DNA of 64,000 nucleotides from Streptomyces sp. NBC_01689. GTDB taxonomy: Bacteria; Actinomycetota; Actinomycetes; Streptomycetales; Streptomycetaceae. Numbering within the stretch: the first letter of the stretch is position 1; every line of letters starts with the position of its first letter. The stretch is from assembly GCF_036250675.1 (NCBI RefSeq), contig NZ_CP109592.1, positions 2,976,001-3,040,000 of the forward strand. The letters are read 5' to 3'. The notes below the pieces were generated by a model that saw only the letters and a program-made list of their open reading frames with translations, had not been told where the DNA came from and made no database searches. The position numbers were made by a program, and so were the translations under genes. Shown here piece by piece: positions 45,502 through 55,718 of this stretch.

Positions 45502-47154
45502 ATGAGAGCTGCCGTCCTCTGCGGAACCGCCGGGTCCTTGCTCCTGACCGCCCTCACCGGCGCACCGGCCGGCGGTGCCCCGGCCCGTCCGGACCCCGCG
45601 GGTCTCACGGCCCCGGGCCTGGCCCGCGGCACCGCGGTCGCCGCCGCGCGCGCGGCCGCCACGGGGATCCGCTTCGGGACCTGCGCCAAGGAGACGGGGC
45701 TCCCCTCCGGTGTGCGCTGCGGCACGGTCGAGGTGCCGCTCGACTACGCGCGTCCCGACGGCGCGCGGATCAGACTGACCGTCAGCCGGGCACAGGCCAC
45801 CGGCAAGGACACCCGGAACGCGAAGCACCGAGTGCCCCGGCAGGGCGCCCTGGTCTACAACCCCGGCGGTCCGGGCGCCTCCGGCATGGCCTTCCCGCTG
45901 TTCGGCACCCTGCCCGAGTGGAAGCGGATCGCCGCGGCGTACGACCTGGTGGGCTACGCCCCGCGCGGGGTCGGCCGTTCGGCGCCGCTGTCCTGCAAGG
46001 ACCCGAAGCGCTCCGTGAAGGGACCCTCGCAGGCGCCGACGCATCCCTCGGAGTCGTACAAGAAGGAGCGCATCGCGGAGGCGCAGGCGTACGCGCGCGG
46101 CTGCCTGCGCCGCTCCGGCCAGGCGCTCCGCCACTACACCTCGCTCGACAACGCCCGCGACCTCGACGTGTTGCGCGCCGCCCTCGGCGAGCGGAGGCTG
46201 ACCTTCATGGGCGCCTCGTACGGCACCTACTACGGCGCCCTCTACGCGACGCTCTTCCCGTCGCACGTGCGCCGGATGGTCTTCGACTCGGTGGTGAACC
46301 CCGCCCCGGGCCAGATCTGGTACCGCAACAACCTCGACCAGTCGGCGGCCTTCGAGGGCCGCTGGGCGGACTTCCGCGCGTGGACCGCCCGGCACGACGA
46401 CGTGTACGGGCTCGGCGGCACGGCAGCGGAGGTCCTGCACAGCTACGAGAAGGCGCGGGCGCAGCTTGCCGCGTCACCCGCGGGCGGCAAGGTGGGTCCG
46501 GCGCAGTTGCAGAGCGCGTTCCTGGAGGCCGGGTACTACGACGACTACTGGCCGCGTCGGGCGCAGGCGCTCTCCGCCTATCTGAAGGGTGACCCGAAGC
46601 CGCTGATCGCGCAGGCGGCGCGTCCGGAGGCGTCGGTCGCGGCGGAGAACGCGGCCGCGGTCTACACGGCGGTGGAGTGCAACGACGCGTCCTGGCCGAC
46701 CCGCTGGCGCACCTGGGACCGCGACAACACCCGGCTCGCGCGCAGGGCGCCCTTCGAGACCTGGGACAACGTGTGGATGAACCTGCCGTGCGCGTACTGG
46801 CCGGTGCCCCGGCAGCGGCCGCTCGACGTACGGACGCCGCCCGGCGCGCTGGCGCCGGCCCTGATCCTGGCGGCCGAGCGGGACGCGGCGACGCCGTACG
46901 CGGGAGCGCTGGAACTGCGGCGCAGGCTGTCCGGTTCCGTCCTGGTGACCGAGACCGGGGCCGGGACGCACGGGATCGGCGGCGGCCCCAACGCCTGCGT
47001 CAACGGCTACCTCGACACGTATCTGCTGACCGGTGACCTCCCGGAGGGCGGCGCGCGCTGCGCGCCGCGCGCGGAACCGCGACCGGCCGCCGCCAAGAAG
47101 CCCCGTACGAAGCCGGGGGCGGCCCCGCACGCGAGGGGCGCGCGGACCTCGTAG
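45502..47154 (+). CDS. Secreted TAP-like alpha/beta hydrolase (tripeptidyl aminopeptidase family)
   Basis: A 550-aa exported protein: signal peptide 1-25, then an S33-type peptidase fold with oxyanion region ALVYNPGGPGASG, nucleophile elbow GASYGT (Ser239), Asp461 in AAERDAATP and His490 in GTHGIGG, so the triad is complete. Several Cys probably form disulfides outside the cell. The family removes N-terminal tripeptides or trims secreted proteins. The C-terminal ~40 residues are basic and disordered. ATG 45502 has AAGGG upstream. Confidence 0.9.
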   Translation: MRAAVLCGTAGSLLLTALTGAPAGGAPARPDPAGLTAPGLARGTAVAAARAAATGIRFGTCAKETGLPSGVRCGTVEVPLDYARPDGARIRLTVSRAQATGKDTRNAKHRVPRQGALVYNPGGPGASGMAFPLFGTLPEWKRIAAAYDLVGYAPRGVGRSAPLSCKDPKRSVKGPSQAPTHPSESYKKERIAEAQAYARGCLRRSGQALRHYTSLDNARDLDVLRAALGERRLTFMGASYGTYYGALYATLFPSHVRRMVFDSVVNPAPGQIWYRNNLDQSAAFEGRWADFRAWTARHDDVYGLGGTAAEVLHSYEKARAQLAASPAGGKVGPAQLQSAFLEAGYYDDYWPRRAQALSAYLKGDPKPLIAQAARPEASVAAENAAAVYTAVECNDASWPTRWRTWDRDNTRLARRAPFETWDNVWMNLPCAYWPVPRQRPLDVRTPPGALAPALILAAERDAATPYAGALELRRRLSGSVLVTETGAGTHGIGGGPNACVNGYLDTYLLTGDLPEGGARCAPRAEPRPAAAKKPRTKPGAAPHARGARTS

Positions 47155-47179
47155 GCCGCCCGCCCTCGCGTCGGACGGG

Positions 47180-47899
47180 TCAGGCGAGACCGGCGACCAG
47201 GTCGGCGACGTCCTTGCGGCGGCCCGTGTAGAACGGGACCTCCTCGCGGACGTGCAGCCGGGCCTCGGAGGCGCGCAGGTGACGCATGAGGTCGACGATG
47301 CGGTACAGCTCGTCGGCCTCGAAGGCGAGGATCCACTCGTAGTCGCCGAGGGAGAAGGAGGCGACCGTGTTGGCGCGCACGTCCGGGTAGCCGCGGGCCA
47401 TCTTGCCGTGGTCGGCGAGCATGCGCCGGCGGTCCTCGTCGGGCAGCAGGTACCAGTCGTAGGACCGTACGAACGGGTAGACGCTGATGTAGTCGCGGGG
47501 CGTCTCGTCGGCGAGGAACGCCGGGATGTGCGAGCGGTTGAACTCGGCCGGGCGGTGCAGCGCCATGTTCGACCAGACCGGCTCCAGGGCGCGGCCGAGC
47601 CGGGTGCGGCGGAAGAGGTTGTACGCCTCCTGGAGCTGGTCGGCGGTCTCGGCGTGCCACCAGATCATCAGGTCCGCGTCGGCACGCAGCCCCGACACGT
47701 CGTACGTGCCGCGGACGGTGACGTCCTTCGCGGCGAGCTGGTCGAAGAGCTCCTGGACCTCGTCGGCGTATCCGGCCCGGTCCTCGGGGAGCACGTCGCG
47801 CAGCCGGAAGACGGACCACAGGGTGTAGCGGATGACCTCGTTGAGGTCCTTGGCCTTCTTGCCGATGTTCGGGATCTTCGCGGGGGCGTCGTCACTCAT
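47180..47899 (-). CDS. hemQ: Coproheme decarboxylase (HemQ/ChdC)
   Basis: A 239-aa chlorite-dismutase-family protein: [45 protein letters not shown] (containing the reactive Tyr region of ChdC), [15 protein letters not shown] (His ligand region) and [16 protein letters not shown]. It turns Fe-coproporphyrin III into haem b in Gram-positive bacteria. It starts 4 bases after the hemG stop on the same strand, confirming the coproporphyrin pathway. Confidence 0.95.
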   Translation of the reverse strand: MSDDAPAKIPNIGKKAKDLNEVIRYTLWSVFRLRDVLPEDRAGYADEVQELFDQLAAKDVTVRGTYDVSGLRADADLMIWWHAETADQLQEAYNLFRRTRLGRALEPVWSNMALHRPAEFNRSHIPAFLADETPRDYISVYPFVRSYDWYLLPDEDRRRMLADHGKMARGYPDVRANTVASFSLGDYEWILAFEADELYRIVDLMRHLRASEARLHVREEVPFYTGRRKDVADLVAGLA

Positions 47900-47903
47900 G
47901 ACC

Positions 47904-49373
47904 CTATTCTCCCGCGCCGCCGTGCAGGCTCTGCACCGGGTTCCTGATCAGCGCGTCGAGTCCGGCGGGGTCGCCGCCGAGCCGGTCCACGGCGGCGTGG
48001 GCGCTCGCGACGCAGGCGGGGATGCCGACCCCGTCGTAGGCGGCGCCGCAGACCGCGAGCCCGGGGAGCGCGGCGACGTGCGCGCGGATCCTCGCCACCC
48101 GTGTGTGGTGTCCGACGGGGTACTGCGGCAGTCCGTCGTCCCAGCGGGTGACGCGGGTGGCGACGGGTGCGGCCGTGAGGCCGGCCGCCTCGCGCAGGTC
48201 GTGGCGGGAGACGTCGACGAGTCCGGCGTCGTCGCGTCGGAGCACCTCGCTGTCGCCGTACCGGCCGACGGAGGTGCGCAGGACGAGCAGGCCGGGGTTC
48301 TCCTCGTCGATCCAGCCCCACTTGCGGGAGGCGAAGGTGGACGCCTTGACGGTGTGTCCGTCGACGGGCGGGACCAGGAAGCCGCTCCCCTCGGGGAGGG
48401 TGACGTCCGCGCGCCGGTAGGCGAGGGTGACCAGGGCCATCGAGGCGTACTCGACGGCGGCGAGCTCGGCGGCCGCGGCGGGTGACTCGGCGCGCAGCAG
48501 GACGGCGGCGGCGGGTGCGGGCAGCGCGAGGACGACGGCGTCGGGGCGCAGCACTCGGTCGCCCGCCACCACGCGCCAGCGGCCGGGGCCGGCGTCCCCG
48601 GTCCGGCGCAGCTCTCTGACGCGCGCGCCGGTGACGATCTCGCCGCCCCGCGCGCGCACCGACTCGGCGACCGCGAGCGGGAGCCGTCCGACCCCGCCGG
48701 CGATGCCCATGAACACGGGGCCGGTCTGCTGCTGTGCGGCGGCCTTCGCCTGGATCGCGCGCACCGCCTCCGTGAGGGAGGTGTGGGTGCGGGCGGCTTC
48801 GAAGAGCTGGGGGACGGCGGCGCGCAGGGAGATGCGGTAGGCGTCGCCGGCGTAGACGCCGCCGAGGAGGGGCTCGACGAGCCGGTCGACGACCTCGCGG
48901 CCGAGCCGGGCCGCCACGTACTCGCCGACCGCCACGTCGTCGCCGATCTCCGTACGGGGCAGTTCGGCGTCGCGCTCGATGCGGCGCAGGCCCTCGTCGG
49001 AGAGGACTCCGTGGAGGGCGGCGGCGGTGCCGGGGACGCCCATGACGTGTCCCTTGGGCATGGGCCGCAGGGCGCCGCGGGTCCACAGGGAGGCGGTCGC
49101 GGTGGCGGGGGGCTGGAGGTGGTCGGCGAGGCCCACCTCGCGGGCGAGCTCGACCGCTTCGGGGCGCCGGGCGAGCATCGACTCGGCGCCGAGGTCGACG
49201 CGCGCGCCCGCGATCTCGCCGGTGAGCAGCTTGCCGCCGACGCGGTCGGAGGCCTCCAGGACGGTCACCCGGGCGCCGCGGCCGAGAAGGCGGTGGGCGG
49301 CGGCCAGACCGGCGATCCCTCCTCCGACGACGACGACGTGTCCCGTATCCGTACGACTGTCCTGTGCGTGCAT
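47904..49373 (-). CDS. hemG: Coproporphyrinogen III oxidase (HemG/HemY/CgoX type)
   Basis: A 489-aa FAD enzyme: N-terminal dinucleotide motif [20 protein letters not shown] and [10 protein letters not shown]-terminal FAD element [19 protein letters not shown]. Older annotation calls this protoporphyrinogen oxidase; next to hemQ it is expected to oxidise coproporphyrinogen III. ATG 49373 follows GTGGAGGC. Operon with hemQ; hemE is 4.1 kb away on the same strand. Confidence 0.94.
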   Translation of the reverse strand: MHAQDSRTDTGHVVVVGGGIAGLAAAHRLLGRGARVTVLEASDRVGGKLLTGEIAGARVDLGAESMLARRPEAVELAREVGLADHLQPPATATASLWTRGALRPMPKGHVMGVPGTAAALHGVLSDEGLRRIERDAELPRTEIGDDVAVGEYVAARLGREVVDRLVEPLLGGVYAGDAYRISLRAAVPQLFEAARTHTSLTEAVRAIQAKAAAQQQTGPVFMGIAGGVGRLPLAVAESVRARGGEIVTGARVRELRRTGDAGPGRWRVVAGDRVLRPDAVVLALPAPAAAVLLRAESPAAAAELAAVEYASMALVTLAYRRADVTLPEGSGFLVPPVDGHTVKASTFASRKWGWIDEENPGLLVLRTSVGRYGDSEVLRRDDAGLVDVSRHDLREAAGLTAAPVATRVTRWDDGLPQYPVGHHTRVARIRAHVAALPGLAVCGAAYDGVGIPACVASAHAAVDRLGGDPAGLDALIRNPVQSLHGGAGE

Positions 49374-49532
49374 GCCTCCACTTTCTCAGACCCCGCCGGG
49401 CCGTCCGCCGGGCCCCGGTGTCCGGTGCGAGTCCCGACCGTGACCGCATCGGGACCGGAGCACCCCAACGTCCGGACCGGTCCGGGCGTCGAAGAGACAG
49501 CATCCGTCGCGACACCCCGGGGGTACGCCCAC

Positions 49533-50528
49533 ATGCACACATCACGTTCCGTACGCGGCACACGAACAGGCCGGGCCCTGGCCGGGGTTCTGCTCGTCTC
49601 CTCGCTCGCGCTGGCGGGGTGCGGCGCCGGGGGCGACTCCGGCTCGTCGAGCGCCGACAAGGCGGCGTCGGAGGACCGGAAGGCCGGCGCGGCCGACGGC
49701 AAGGCCGTTCCGGGTGCCGCGGACGGCGCCGCCTCGGGCGCGGGCGGTTCCCGTGCCACCGCGGCGCCCTCGCCGCGCACCGGCGGCATCATCCGTACCG
49801 CGTCCCTGACCGTGCAGGTCGAGGACGTGCCCAAGGCGCTGGACGAGGCCCGCGCCGCGGCCACCGACGCGGGCGGCTTCGTCGGTGACGAGACGACCAC
49901 CCGGGACGGCCGGGGCCACGAGCGCACCCGTGTCGTGCTGCGCGTGCCCACGGACCGCTACGACCGGGTCCTCGCCGACCTGGGCGGTACGGGGAAGGTA
50001 CTGGAGCGGACCGCGAAGGCGCAGGACGTCACCGACCAGGTCGTCGACGTGGAGAGCCGCATCACCTCGCAGCGCGCCAGTGTGGCCCGGGTCCGTGAAC
50101 TGATGGACCGGGCGGCCAAGCTCAGTGACGTGGTGGCGCTGGAAGGGGAGTTGAGCAGCCGTGAGGCCGATCTGGAGGCACTGCTCGCGCGTCGGGCGTC
50201 GCTGAAGGACCGCACCGACCTGGCGACCATCACGCTCTCCCTCTCCGAGACGCCGGTGCGCACCACCGCGGCGAAGGCCGGGGAGCCCGGCTTCACGGAC
50301 GCCCTCGCGGGCGGCTGGGACGCGTTCGTCACGACGCTGCGCTGGATCGCGATGGTGCTGGGCGCGGTGCTCCCGTTCGCCGTCTGCGCGGCGGTGCTCG
50401 TGGTGCTGTGGCTGCGGTTCGGACGGTCCCGGCTGTCGCGCCGCCCGCGGCCGGCGCCGTCCGTGCCGGGCGCCGGTGCGCTCCCGGTGGCTCCGCCGGT
50501 GCGCGGGAAGGATGCCGAGGACGCCTGA
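49533..50528 (+). CDS. DUF4349 lipoprotein
   Basis: A 331-aa protein with lipobox LALAGC, a Ser/Ala/Gly linker, and a DUF4349 domain (IIRTASLTVQVEDVPKALDEA, RVVLRVPTDRYDRVLADL). A coiled coil follows (DVVALEGELSSREADLEALLARRASL), then one C-terminal membrane helix (IAMVLGAVLPFAVCAAVLVVLWL) and a basic cytoplasmic tail. It is thus anchored at both ends of the extracytoplasmic part. Role unknown; the family is common in actinomycetes. Confidence 0.88.
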   Translation: MHTSRSVRGTRTGRALAGVLLVSSLALAGCGAGGDSGSSSADKAASEDRKAGAADGKAVPGAADGAASGAGGSRATAAPSPRTGGIIRTASLTVQVEDVPKALDEARAAATDAGGFVGDETTTRDGRGHERTRVVLRVPTDRYDRVLADLGGTGKVLERTAKAQDVTDQVVDVESRITSQRASVARVRELMDRAAKLSDVVALEGELSSREADLEALLARRASLKDRTDLATITLSLSETPVRTTAAKAGEPGFTDALAGGWDAFVTTLRWIAMVLGAVLPFAVCAAVLVVLWLRFGRSRLSRRPRPAPSVPGAGALPVAPPVRGKDAEDA

Positions 50529-50555
50529 AATGGCGGGCCACCGTAGCGTGTTCGC

Positions 50556-51989
50556 ATGAGCATGAACCGTACGAGCGCGACGGACGTCGCCGGCAGTGCA
50601 GACGGGACGGGCGGGGCGGCCGAGCGACTGGTCGTCATCGGCGGCGACGCGGCGGGCATGTCCGCCGCGTCGCAGGCGCGCCGGATGCGGGGCCCGGACG
50701 AGCTGGAGATCGTGGCGTTCGAGCGCGGCCACTTCACCTCCTATTCGGCCTGCGGCATCCCGTACTGGGTGGGCGGCGACGTGTCCGGGCCGGACCGGCT
50801 GATCGCGCGTTCGCCGCAGGAGCACCGGGAACGCGGCATCGACCTGCGGATGCGCACCGAGGTCACGGAGATCGATGTCGCGGGCGCCCGGGTGCGTTCG
50901 CGCGACCTGGAGTCCGGGGCGGAGGCCTGGACGTCGTACGACAAGCTCGTGATCGCCACCGGCGCCCGTCCGGTCCGCCCGGACCTGCCGGGCATGGACG
51001 CCCCCGGCGTGCACGGGGTGCAGACCCTCGACGACGGCCAGGCCCTGCTGGACACGCTGGCGGCGACGCGGGGCCGGCGCGCGGTGGTGGTCGGCGCCGG
51101 TTACATCGGCGTGGAGATGGCCGAGGCGCTCATCAACCGGGGGTACCGGGTGACGGTCGTCAACCGGGGTGCCGAGCCGATGGCCACGCTCGACCCGGAC
51201 ATGGGCAGGCTGGTGCGCCGGGCCATGTCGGACCTGGGCATCACCATGGTCGACGACGCCACGGTGACCGGCATCGTCACCGGTCCCGACGGGGTCCGGG
51301 CGGTCGCCACCGAGCGCGCGGAGTACCCGGCGGACGTGGTCGTGCTCGGCATCGGGGTGCGCCCCGAGACCACGCTCGCCGCGGCGGCCGGGCTGCCGCT
51401 GGGCGACCACGGCGGCCTGCTCACGGATCTGGCGATGCGGGTGCGCGGACACGAGAACATCTGGGCGGGCGGTGACTGCGTCGAGGTCCTCGACCTGGTC
51501 TCGGGGAGCGAGCGGCACATCGCGCTGGGCACCCACGCCAACAAGCACGGGCAGGTCATCGGCAGCAACGTGGGCGGCGGGTACGCCACCTTCCCCGGTG
51601 TGGTGGGCACCGCCGTGAGCAAGGTCTGCGACCTGGAGATCGCACGCACCGGGCTGCGTGAGAAGGACGCGCGCCGGGCGGGCCTGCAGTTCGAGACCGT
51701 CACCATCGAGTCGACCAGCCGCGCGGGCTACTACCCGAGCGCGGCCCTGATGACGGTGAAGATGCTCGCGGAGCGCCGCACCGGGCGGCTGCTGGGTGTG
51801 CAGATCGTCGGCCGGGAGGGGGCCGCGAAGCGCGTCGACATCGCGGCGGTGGCGCTGACCGCGGGCATGACGGTGGAACAGATGACGGCCCTCGACCTGG
51901 GTTACGCCCCGCCGTTCTCACCGGTGTGGGACCCGATCCTGGTGGCGGCCCGCAAGGCGGTCACGGCGGTACGGCGAGGCGCGGCGTAG
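50556..51989 (+). CDS. CoA-disulfide-reductase-like FAD/NAD(P)-dependent oxidoreductase
   Basis: A 477-aa flavoprotein: FAD motif LVVIGGDAAGMSAASQARR, redox-Cys motif SYSACGIPYWVGG (single Cys as in CoA-disulfide reductase and NADH oxidase), NAD(P) motif VVVGAGYIGVEMAEAL, FAD-binding IWAGGDCVEV and a dimerisation domain. Likely substrates are CoA disulfides, persulfides or oxygen. Streptomyces use mycothiol, so the thiol partner is open. TAGCGT 6 bases before ATG 50556 indicates a leaderless transcript; a second ATG follows two codons later. Confidence 0.9.
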   Translation: MSMNRTSATDVAGSADGTGGAAERLVVIGGDAAGMSAASQARRMRGPDELEIVAFERGHFTSYSACGIPYWVGGDVSGPDRLIARSPQEHRERGIDLRMRTEVTEIDVAGARVRSRDLESGAEAWTSYDKLVIATGARPVRPDLPGMDAPGVHGVQTLDDGQALLDTLAATRGRRAVVVGAGYIGVEMAEALINRGYRVTVVNRGAEPMATLDPDMGRLVRRAMSDLGITMVDDATVTGIVTGPDGVRAVATERAEYPADVVVLGIGVRPETTLAAAAGLPLGDHGGLLTDLAMRVRGHENIWAGGDCVEVLDLVSGSERHIALGTHANKHGQVIGSNVGGGYATFPGVVGTAVSKVCDLEIARTGLREKDARRAGLQFETVTIESTSRAGYYPSAALMTVKMLAERRTGRLLGVQIVGREGAAKRVDIAAVALTAGMTVEQMTALDLGYAPPFSPVWDPILVAARKAVTAVRRGAA

Positions 51990-52128
51990 GGCCGCGGGAC
52001 CCGGTCGCGGCCGGGTCCCCCGGGCGGTCGCGGGCGTGACCGGCCGTCGTACCCGGCGCCGCCCTGTCGCGCGCCCCCGCCGCTCCGCCGCGCACCTACA
52101 CGTCTGCAGCCTTCATGCCTCTACGCCT

Positions 52129-52464
52129 CTACGCGGATTCGTGACCGGCGTTGCCGTTGATCCGGTCGATCGCCTGCCGGGCCTGTTCGGCGGGCGGCCG
52201 GGCGGGCAGCGAGGAGACGGAGCCCGAGGCGGTGACGGCCGCGGGCGGCGTGGTGGGCGGCTTCGCGTGCGCGGCCGACCGTACGGAGCGCAGCCGGTGG
52301 CTCACGGCCTCGTCGAGGGTCACCGGACGCTGGAGGCGCGCCGCGAGCCGTCCGGCCTCCTGGCCGAGCGCGGCCACGTCCTCCCAGGGGAGGTGCACCA
52401 CCAGGGAGATCTCCGCCTCGCCGTCGGGCAGGGCGTGCATCGGAGGAGTAACTCGGTCGTTCAT
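52129..52464 (-). CDS. Conserved hypothetical protein (111 aa)
   Basis: A 111-aa soluble protein: MNDRVTPPMHALPDGEAEIS and LVVHLPWEDVAALGQEAGRL, then LQRPVTLDEAVSHRLRSVRS and an Ala/Pro-rich C-terminal tail. The pattern of hydrophobic and charged residues in the first 65 residues looks like a small alpha/beta fold. AGGA lies ahead of ATG 52464. Divergent from the rhomboid gene. No function recognised. Confidence 0.72.
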   Translation of the reverse strand: MNDRVTPPMHALPDGEAEISLVVHLPWEDVAALGQEAGRLAARLQRPVTLDEAVSHRLRSVRSAAHAKPPTTPPAAVTASGSVSSLPARPPAEQARQAIDRINGNAGHESA

Positions 52465-52665
52465 CGCCTGTGTCCTCACGTCTTCCTCGTGTCGCGTATT
52501 CGTCGCGGCGCGGGCGGGCGGTCGAGGAGACATACGCACCGGAGCGCGGCAGCGTTCAGAGGCGCGGGGAGGAGCGCGGGCCGGGTCGCGCGCCCCGCCG
52601 CGGAAAGCGTGCGTGCCCCCCGCGGACGTGCGGATACCCGCGGCGATCCCGGGCACTACTTCCTT

Positions 52666-53484
52666 GTGGTCATACCCGTCCATGACGTGAACCCGGTGCG
52701 CGGCACGCCCTATGTGACGTACGCCCTCATCGCCGCCAATGTCCTGGTGTTCCTCTACACCCCCGGCCTCGCCGGATCGGTGGCGGGCGACAGCGGACTC
52801 TCCCAGCTGTGCCATCTGCAGGCGTTCCTGGACCACTACGCCGCGGTGCCGCAGGAGCTGATCCACCACCAGATGCCACGGCTGGTGCCCACCGGCGAGG
52901 TCGGTGCGGGCACCCACGGGCCCGGCTGTCTGGTGAGCCCGCCGGACTACGACAAGTCGCCGCCGCTCTCGGTGCTCACCGCGATGTTCCTGCACGGCAG
53001 CTGGCTGCACCTGCTCGGCAACATGCTCTTCCTGCTCATCTTCGGCAACAACATCGAGGACCGCCTGGGACACGTGCGGTTCGTGCTGTTCTACGTGGCG
53101 TGCGGTTACGCGGCCGGCTACGGCTTCGCGCTCCTCAACGACACCTCGACGGACCCGCTGCTCGGCGCCTCCGGGGCGATCGCCGGGGTGCTCGGCGCCT
53201 ACCTGGTGCTCTATCCGAGGGTCAGGGTGTGGGTGCTGGTCCCGTTCCTGGTCTTCCTGCCGCTGCGGCTGCCCGCCTGGCTGGTGCTCGGCTTCTGGTT
53301 CGCGCTGCAGGCGGTCTACTCGTCGGGCGGCGGTGTCTCCACCGCCGGGACCGTCGCGTACGAGGCGCACGTGGCCGGCTTCCTGGCGGGCATGGTGCTG
53401 GCCTGGCCGCTGCGCCGGGGCACCCCGCCACCGCCGGAGCCGCGCAGCCTGCTGTGGGGCAGGCAGGCGCGGCACGGCTGGTGA
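52666..53484 (+). CDS. Rhomboid-family intramembrane serine protease
   Basis: A 272-aa polytopic protein: VIPVHDVNPVRGTPYVTYALI at the N terminus, LHGSWLHLLGNMLFLLIFG (HxxxN element), catalytic GASGAIAGVLGAYL (Ser) and AHVAGFLAGMVLAW (catalytic His). About six hydrophobic segments are seen. It cleaves transmembrane substrates inside the membrane. GTG 52666 is chosen because family members begin with this VIPVHDVNPV stretch; no good ribosome site is visible. Confidence 0.92.
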   Translation: MVIPVHDVNPVRGTPYVTYALIAANVLVFLYTPGLAGSVAGDSGLSQLCHLQAFLDHYAAVPQELIHHQMPRLVPTGEVGAGTHGPGCLVSPPDYDKSPPLSVLTAMFLHGSWLHLLGNMLFLLIFGNNIEDRLGHVRFVLFYVACGYAAGYGFALLNDTSTDPLLGASGAIAGVLGAYLVLYPRVRVWVLVPFLVFLPLRLPAWLVLGFWFALQAVYSSGGGVSTAGTVAYEAHVAGFLAGMVLAWPLRRGTPPPPEPRSLLWGRQARHGW

Positions 53485-53502
53485 GGCACCGCCGGTGAGG
53501 CG

Positions 53503-54573
53503 TCAGCGCGCCGTCCGGGTGTGGACGTCCTCCACGAGCCGGGTCAGCGCGTCGGGGTCCATGCTCGGCAGGACGCCGTGGCCGAGGTTGAAGATGTGGC
53601 CCTCCAGACCGGCGGCGGCGTCGAGCACCTCACGGGTCTTGGCCTCCACCGCCTCCGTGGTGGAGAAGAGGACGGCCGGGTCGAGGTTGCCCTGGAGCGC
53701 CTTGCCGGGGCCGACCCGGCGTGCGGCCTCGTCGAGCGGCACCCGCCAGTCGACACCGACCACGTCCGCGCCCGCCTCCCCCATCAGGCCGAGCAGTTCG
53801 CCGGTGCCGACGCCGAAGTGGATGCGCGGGACGCCGTACCCGGCCACGGACTCGAACACCTTGGTGGACGCGGGCATCACCGAGCGACGGTAGTCGGCGG
53901 GAGCCAGCGCGCCGACCCAGGAGTCGAAGAGCTGCACGGCGCTCGCGCCCGCCTCGATCTGCACCTTGAGGAAGGTGGAGGTGATCTCGGCGAGGCGGTC
54001 GAGCAGATCGGCCCAGAGCCGCGGGTCGCCGTACATCAGCGCCTTGGTGTGCTCGTGGTTCTTGGACGGGCCGCCCTCCACGAGATAGCTCGCGAGGGTG
54101 AACGGCGCGCCCGCGAAGCCGATGAGGGGCGTCTCGCCCAGCTCGGCCGTCAGGAGCTTGATCGCGTCGGTGACGTACGAGACGTCGTCCGGGGTGAGGT
54201 CGCGCAGCTGCGCCAGGTCGGCGCGGGTGCGGATCGGCTTCTCGACGACCGGGCCGACGCCCGGCTTGATGTCGAGGTCGATGCCGATGGCCTTCAGCGG
54301 GACGACGATGTCGCTGAAGTAGATCGCCGCGTCCACGCCGTGCCGGCGCACCGGCTGGAGGGTGATCTCGGCGACCAGCTCCGGCCGCATGCAGGACTCC
54401 AGCATCGGGATGCCCTCGCGCACCTTGAGGTACTCGGGCAGCGAGCGACCGGCCTGCCGCATGAACCACACCGGCGTGTGCGGCACGGGCTCGCGCCTGC
54501 ACGCCTTCAGGAAGGCGGACTCGTACGTGGCTGTCGGCGGCTGGCCCGCGGCGGGGCGGTCATTGGCACTCAC
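53503..54573 (-). CDS. hemE: Uroporphyrinogen decarboxylase
   Basis: A 356-aa enzyme that decarboxylates uroporphyrinogen III to coproporphyrinogen III: substrate-binding [45 protein letters not shown] and GNLDPAVL, with FNLGHGVLP near the end. Length is typical. GTG 54573 is the first in-frame start with a GGGAG upstream. It provides the substrate for hemG and hemQ, 4-6 kb away on the same strand. Confidence 0.96.
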   Translation of the reverse strand: MSANDRPAAGQPPTATYESAFLKACRREPVPHTPVWFMRQAGRSLPEYLKVREGIPMLESCMRPELVAEITLQPVRRHGVDAAIYFSDIVVPLKAIGIDLDIKPGVGPVVEKPIRTRADLAQLRDLTPDDVSYVTDAIKLLTAELGETPLIGFAGAPFTLASYLVEGGPSKNHEHTKALMYGDPRLWADLLDRLAEITSTFLKVQIEAGASAVQLFDSWVGALAPADYRRSVMPASTKVFESVAGYGVPRIHFGVGTGELLGLMGEAGADVVGVDWRVPLDEAARRVGPGKALQGNLDPAVLFSTTEAVEAKTREVLDAAAGLEGHIFNLGHGVLPSMDPDALTRLVEDVHTRTAR

Positions 54574-54744
54574 GACGGAAAGTCTCCCACGCCCCGCGGG
54601 GCCTCCGGTGCCGGGCACCGGGGCGCACGCGCACCCCGGCCCGGCGCCCGGACCGGCTCGTTCGCGCGGCGCGAACCGGACAGTGGTCCCACGCACGGGT
54701 GTCTCTCCCTGCGCGCGGGCCCAGTTCCCCTTAATCTTCCCCGC

Positions 54745-55413
54745 ATGGCTGCGGCTCAGGGACGACTGTCGGACGGCGCTGGGGGAATGGACGATGCCAA
54801 GGAGGGGGACCAAGATGCGAAGGAGACTGCTCCGTTGCCGTTCCGGGCCGCCGTCGACGCGCTGAAGGGGGCCCGCCTGCGGCCGGAGATCGAGATCGAC
54901 CCGACGCGTCCGCCGCAGCGCCTGGCCCCGTACTCGTACGCGCTGGAGGCCGCGGTCGTCGCCGAGGACGAGGATCTCGCGGACGGCCGGCTGGTCCTGC
55001 TGCACGACCCCGCGGGCCACGAGGCCTGGCAGGGCGCCTTCCGCCTGGTGACCCTGATCCGCGCCGAGCTGGAGCCGGAGATGGCCGCCGATCCGCTGCT
55101 GCCCGACGTCTCCTGGTCGTGGCTGACCGGCGCCCTGCAGGCCCGCGGTCTGTCGTACGGCGAGCCGAGCGGCACCGTGACCCGGGCGAGTTCGCACTAC
55201 TTCGGGGGGCTGGCCGAGCGCCCGGCCGCGTCGCAGATCGAGATCCGCGCCTCCTGGACACCGCGCGAGGGGCTGGGCGGCGTCCCGGACACGGCCGCGC
55301 ATCTGGCCGCCTGGTGCGACCTGCTCTGTCAGATCGCGGGCCTGCCGCCGGCCGGGCCGGGCGACGCCTCGGTGGTGACGCTGCCGCAGCGGCGGGGGCC
55401 CCAGTCGCGCTGA
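54745..55413 (+). CDS. DUF3000 protein
   Basis: A 222-aa soluble protein matching actinobacterial DUF3000: [19 protein letters not shown] and [20 protein letters not shown], then [20 protein letters not shown] and [20 protein letters not shown] at 54732-54737 lies 7 bases before ATG 54745 and no ribosome site exists, so leaderless expression is likely. Conserved next to hemE in streptomycetes as I recall. Function unknown. Confidence 0.88.
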   Translation: MAAAQGRLSDGAGGMDDAKEGDQDAKETAPLPFRAAVDALKGARLRPEIEIDPTRPPQRLAPYSYALEAAVVAEDEDLADGRLVLLHDPAGHEAWQGAFRLVTLIRAELEPEMAADPLLPDVSWSWLTGALQARGLSYGEPSGTVTRASSHYFGGLAERPAASQIEIRASWTPREGLGGVPDTAAHLAAWCDLLCQIAGLPPAGPGDASVVTLPQRRGPQSR

Positions 55414-55606
55414 GCACCCGGCGGTGAGCGCGCCGAGGCACTCACCGAGCCGCTCACCGCAGCCTCCTCGCCGCCCCGAGCCGGGCGGCACTTTCTTGTC
55501 CGCCCCCTCCGCGCGGACCGCGCGCCACCCCGCACGAACGGACGTACGAGTACCGGACAGCCGGTCGGGGTTCTTACCGAGGCTTTGTCGATACGGCCAC
55601 TTTCAG

Positions 55607-55622
55607 CCGTGTCGCGACACGG
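55607..55622 (+). promoter_or_regulatory. 16-base perfect palindrome upstream of the LuxR regulator
   Basis: ccgtgtcgcgacacgg, about 100 bases before the start codon, in a 300-base region that becomes AT-rich toward the gene (55640-55710). A candidate operator, perhaps autoregulatory. A looser gatcgatc-type repeat follows at about 55645. Confidence 0.4.
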
Positions 55623-55718
55623 AACGACTCGGTTCGATCTTCGGATGATCGATCGCGTGTCCGAATTGCACGGATTGTTACTCACCAAATCGTGATCATT
55701 CTCTAAAGGAGAACGGGT

